Source of the DNA: Fragum whitleyi
Taxonomy: Eukaryota > Mollusca > Bivalvia > Cardiida > Cardiidae
Length of the DNA: 64,000 bases
Direction of reading: 5' to 3'
Assembly (NCBI GenBank): GCA_948146395.1
Contig: OX411543.1
Coordinates: 54,230,017 to 54,294,016 of the forward strand
The notes beneath the pieces are model-generated. The model saw only the letters and a program-made list of their open reading frames with translations. It did no database searches and was not told where the DNA came from. The stretch's first letter is position 1. The number at the start of each line of letters is the position of its first letter. The position numbers and the translations under genes were made by a program. Below are positions 60,276 to 64,000 of this stretch, piece after piece.

Positions 60276-61374
60276 TAAAGATCTTCAGAACTAAGGCTTC
60301 AAACTTGTATTTTTCAGGAAGACTTGTTTTGAAATGATAAAAGGAAGATAAAGTGCCAATACATACATAATCTATGTAAGTACCGATACAGTTTTGTTAT
60401 TCTAAATTGCAAATAAAACAAACGCATTTTTTTTTGTTTTTTTTTTTTTTTCGATTTCCTTTAAGAGTCATGCATAAGACGTATATTTGTGTGTGGATAT
60501 TTCTACATCAAAGCCTCAAGTTTGCTATAAAAATATAAAACCAAATTAAATCAAGAAAAAAAATGCGCCCTTTGTGAACACTTGATGGGGTGTAATTTAA
60601 ATGCAAACGCAATGATTGTATTTATAGACGTCGCTCATGGTAATGCTCAACATTTGAAAATACACGTCTCCCGTTAAGTTCCAAGTGCTATTTCTTCAAT
60701 TTTTTTAAGTCAATTTCTGTTTGTTTGTTGTTGTTGTTTTTTTTTTTACGAATGAACCACAAGAAAGCATGCTTTTAAAGAATATTTGTTAGCTGAATTG
60801 AGGAAAATAAATTTTGGAGACATAATGTTTTTAAATACCTTATATTGCAGGTGTTGCAGCAATTCATAGCAATTTATACTTTTTTGCACAACGAATGTGG
60901 GGTTCATGTCAGAACAAACAGAAAATATTATCAGTATTTGATAAATTAGATTAATGACCGAAAAAACTTAGGTTTAAGTTGAGAATTAAATAACCCTGAC
61001 AAAATATATTTAATGAAATTGTCGATTTTTTTTTTTTCAAAAAAAAGAAAAAGAAAAGAAACTATTTAGCAATGACTCTCTTTTGACACTTCTCCGATGC
61101 AAGTCAGAACTAGGTTTCACTGTTCCATTTATAACAGAATCAAATTGGTTTAATAGGATGAACATTACACGGACGGACAAAATCTTAATTTTACTTTTTA
61201 CAATTCTGAACAACAAAGTTCTTTCTGGAATTAGATAGAAAACTGATATGACAAAAACAGTTTTGTCGATTTGTTTCTGAGAATTTTGACAAAATTTTGG
61301 TCCGTATAGAAGTGAAACAGACTATAAAGTATACATTTTGAACGAAGGGCAAATCTACAACATTAAAAGATTGG
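60276..61374. other. no gene recognised
   Basis: Homopolymer T tracts at 60428-60452 and 60738; a weak dispersed-repeat match at 61075-61190 to 41580-41720. Confidence 0.4.
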
Positions 61375-61600
61375 TCCATCATGAATAACTCGCTCTATTA
61401 AACAAGATACATTTTGATATCAAGATCGACGAGGCGTACATTTCGGACTAAATTAAGATGTAGTAGAGGAAAGAATTCTGTTGACCGGAATTCCCCCGAG
61501 TTCCTAAATGACGTGGACCAGGGCTTTCTTATCTGACACACTTCTTCAATCTCATTCCATTTATTCTGTTGGCATTTTGTACTGATTGTGATTACATTGG
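61375..61600 (-). repeat. dispersed repeat S, copy 2
   Basis: Inverted copy of 45290-45515; the 68-codon frame 61398-61604 is not conserved in the other copy. Confidence 0.7.
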
Positions 61601-62426
61601 CCATGAATTATGTTAACTTGGCTAACAAAAACTCATCTGTAGAAAATAGGACATCATGTGATAAACATATCTCACATGCTAGATATTGTATCAGTGCGAT
61701 CTTTGAATGAATAATGAAGGATTCACATCATTCAGATACAAAGTTTTTGATATGCATCATAGTCGTATACTAGTCGGTATACATAAAACATATGAAAGGG
61801 ATTAAACTAAATTAGATCTTTCTTTAATTCAAAATTGACAAAGTAGAACTGAAAAAACATCACCATGTTGCCAATGTTAAAGGTTTTAATATTTTTTTCG
61901 AATTCAATCATGCAGTTTGATGCGTGAATTATGAAAGATATTGGGTGGATACTTTTTTATTACTAAGTACCTATATCATTATTATACTATATTTTTTATG
62001 ATATCACATGGATATTTTTAGAACAATGACACAATGCGGTTATATTTAGAAACATGACAATATCTTGGATTTCTGTTCGAACCATCGAAGAAAAAAAGGC
62101 TAACAAAATTATAAGAAAAATATAATAGGAACTCAGTGTATTGTATGAAAAGAAAAATCTTACTCGGTTGTGGGAATTCATAATTGTCTCGGTAGAGCCT
62201 CGACAATTATCAATTCCCCCAACCTCGTTAGATGTATACCAAGTACGTATTATATACATCTATTAGGAGGTAATAGTATTAAATTTTGCAGAGTATGTAC
62301 AATTACCAAGAGTTTTTATCTATATAATTTATAGATATACTGAGGGTGGGTTAGAGATGACGATGTCATTGAGAAATGTAAACTTAATCGAGTGGCACCC
62401 CACAAAAACATCTTTTCAATAAAAAA
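61601..62426. other. no feature recognised
   Basis: Nothing identified; the 87-codon minus frame (61996-62259) has a hydrophobic run (FLIILLAFF) but no family resemblance. Confidence 0.4.
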
Positions 62427-62867
62427 TATAAACTGAGCAAAAATTAAAACACTTGTAATTGGAGGAATTTCAAAACATTATGTCATCGAAAACCCGTTTA
62501 AAGACCCTCAAATCAAAAACTTCTCATAAACGTGTTGTATATTTCAAGGTAACGACAAGTTCACAGTAATGTCGAGTTTGAAAATCAAAGATAGTTTCTC
62601 TTGTTTTCCCAATGTATTCAGGTAAACCTATGTTAAGCATTTGTTAGATAAAACACCGATTGTGGTGTACAAGGGACGTCAATTTTCCTTTTAGGGGGCT
62701 TCACGTTGACGTAAAGCACGCAGCCTTCAAATTAATAAAAATTATTATAGCCACATTGATTCTACTTAAAATGACACGTTTTGATTTATTTATTTATTTA
62801 TTTATTTGACGGAAGGGAAAAATTGGAAATTCAAAAGTGTCAAGTTTTCAGTTTTGCTCAGTATATA
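62427..62867. mobile_element. Tc1/mariner-type MITE, 441 bp
   Basis: Ends TATAAACTGAGCAAAAATTA (left) and AGTTTTGCTCAGTATATA (right) are inverted, with AACACTT/AAGTGT further in and TA at both borders. A (TTTA)n block lies at 62784-62807. No coding frame. Different from family M. Confidence 0.8.
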
Positions 62868-62897
62868 TCGAAGTACAATTTCTTTTGACGGGGAAAC

Positions 62898-63230
62898 CTA
62901 GGCTAAGACCATATTGGTATCGGTAGGTCCAGGTTGTTCCGGTTCCCATTCGAACGACATCGTTTTTGACACTAGTGACGCCATTTTATACTCCCGACAT
63001 CGATGCTTTTGATCACGAGTTAGGGCGGTGTTATTTGGATTCAAAATGACGTCGAAAAGTAGTGAACAACACTTCGTTTGAAAATTTCTGATCCTAACAG
63101 AAAAATTACTTTTTTCAATCTTTTGTATTGTGTTTTTCGTGGGTTTATCAACCTGACCTGTGATTAGGATACGAGGGCGCACGTCGCAAAAAATCTGTAT
63201 AGCTATTAGTCTATCTTGAACGCACCACAA
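62898..63230 (-). other. unproven 110-codon open frame
   Basis: The longest uninterrupted frame near the right edge. Its last Met, at 62984 (AAAATGGCG, a good initiation context), opens a 28-codon peptide (MASLVSKTMSFEWEP...) ending at TAG. It is acidic-polar and not repeat-like, so it could be part of a first exon, but no convincing splice donor follows and I recognise no family. Confidence 0.2.
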
Positions 63231-63250
63231 GCGATTTCCAAAAATGACTG

Positions 63251-63263
63251 GTTGCTAGGTAAC
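63251..63263. promoter_or_regulatory. RFX X-box-like motif
   Basis: GTTGCTAGGTAAC is an almost perfect inverted pair of RFX half-sites (GTTGCY / RGYAAC) with 1-bp spacing, 267 bp upstream of the Met codon at 62984 on the minus strand. RFX factors bind such boxes in ciliary gene promoters. A chance match cannot be excluded. Confidence 0.35.
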
Positions 63264-63584
63264 AAGAGTGACTCGAATGAAAATTTAACCTCTCTTAATA
63301 CCACCAGGAAACATTTTTTGATATATAAATTTCGAATTGGGGATTTCACCGCTTTTACCTATCTTTCAGTTATATAGTATCAACCGAAGCACCTTACATT
63401 GGATTTCTGTTATTTCCTACAACTTTTGTTATATATTTTTTTTATTTCCCACATCAATACTACCATTTAACTCTTTCTTTGCCTTCAGCTGCGAACACAA
63501 TCTTGGAAAGCGGGGTATCTTTTGAAAATGTTAGCAAAATCTTTTGGCATCCTGCTGGACAGATCCATAGGGGATATTCCTACT
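63264..63584. other. no feature recognised
   Basis: Nothing identified. Confidence 0.4.
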
Positions 63585-64000
63585 AAAGGCCCGGTCCCAC
63601 TGGCAAACGGAAACAAAACGTAGGCTAAACGGTCACGACGAAAGAGTGAAATTTCCATCCATTCTCATGCGCTTGATAAAAACTGATAACAGTGGCAAAA
63701 ACTTGCGAAATCAGAACGAAAAATACCGGACGCCTTTAGTAAGTAGCCGGATGTTGAGCGGATTTTCATCAAAAGCGGATAAGAGCGAATGAGAGCTTTG
63801 AAGGGGTTACCTGGTGTAATTGTGACGTATACTTATAGCAGAGAGAGTGGATGCATAAAGCATTAGACTTATACAAAACGTATGCTGAGCGGAAACAAAA
63901 CGGATACAGCGCGGATCATTAGGTTTTACATGATGCATACGCTTTCATACTTAAATATCCGTGTTATCCCTTTTATATATTTTTCGTATACTTAATAATT
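63585..64000 (+). mobile_element. start of an element with GGCCCGGTCCCACTGG end (runs off window)
   Basis: Begins AAAGGCCCGGTCCCACTGGC and is then filled with AAACGGA, GCGGAT, AGCGGA and AAACGG words (CGGAAACAAAACG at 63606 and again at 63889). Base composition changes sharply at the start. The other end lies outside the window. Confidence 0.55.

Overview
This window looks like AT-rich intergenic or intronic DNA from a mollusc, most likely a bivalve. The evidence is the repeat content: a tRNA-derived SINE ending in the GCGGCGTAAAAC block and (AATC)n tail common in molluscs, several elements built like the oyster 'pearl' elements (a terminal hairpin or a (CCGT)n block, then about 160-bp internal tandem repeats), and a Tc1-type DD34E transposase relic. 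I found no intact host protein-coding gene. Nearly all open frames are short and unsupported; the recognisable protein remnants are two dead transposable-element genes.

The most abundant resident is a roughly 430-440 bp MITE, called family M here, with about 28 bp inverted ends (CAGTTAACAACATCGTG...) flanked by TA and a central hairpin. About 25 full, truncated, nested or internally deleted copies are spread from 1.6 to 60 kb, in a younger and an older subfamily. A second group uses TTAA targets. Three otherwise unrelated elements (a 1.28 kb foldback at 1-1053 and 38118-39401; a 157-bp palindrome at 10518 and 17166; a 764-bp element at 19598) all begin GGTA and carry GGACA a few bases in. The foldback sits inside an M copy and duplicates TTAA there, which fixes its target site directly.

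Region by region: 1-21 kb holds M copies, TTAA elements, small palindromic elements and a full-length SINE with a 14-bp target duplication. From 21 to 28.5 kb come an (AAATC)n block, a pearl-like element, and an array of 763-bp units that has amplified older M copies; that array is broken by a younger M, a SINE head and a Tc1 pseudogene. From 28.6 to 30.0 kb lies a giant (GATA)n array of about 299 units grading into (GGGAT)n and (GGATA)n. From 30.4 to 48 kb come an element saturated with CCGAT words, pearl-like elements (one split by a 5'-truncated SINE with a perfect 15-bp duplication), tandem palindromic units, and more M copies. From 49.9 to 50.8 kb is a retroposed sequence with AATAAA and poly(A).

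The largest element is at 53420-58968: a 5.5 kb relic with perfect 41-bp inverted ends, decayed RNase H and tyrosine recombinase reading on the minus strand, a 46-bp minisatellite and strong CpG depletion. It is best read as a DIRS-like tyrosine-recombinase retrotransposon. A perfect 85-bp inverted repeat abuts its left end. The right edge holds a Tc1/mariner-type MITE, an RFX X-box-like motif upstream of a small unproven open frame, and the start of an element with a GGTCCCACTG end that runs off the window.
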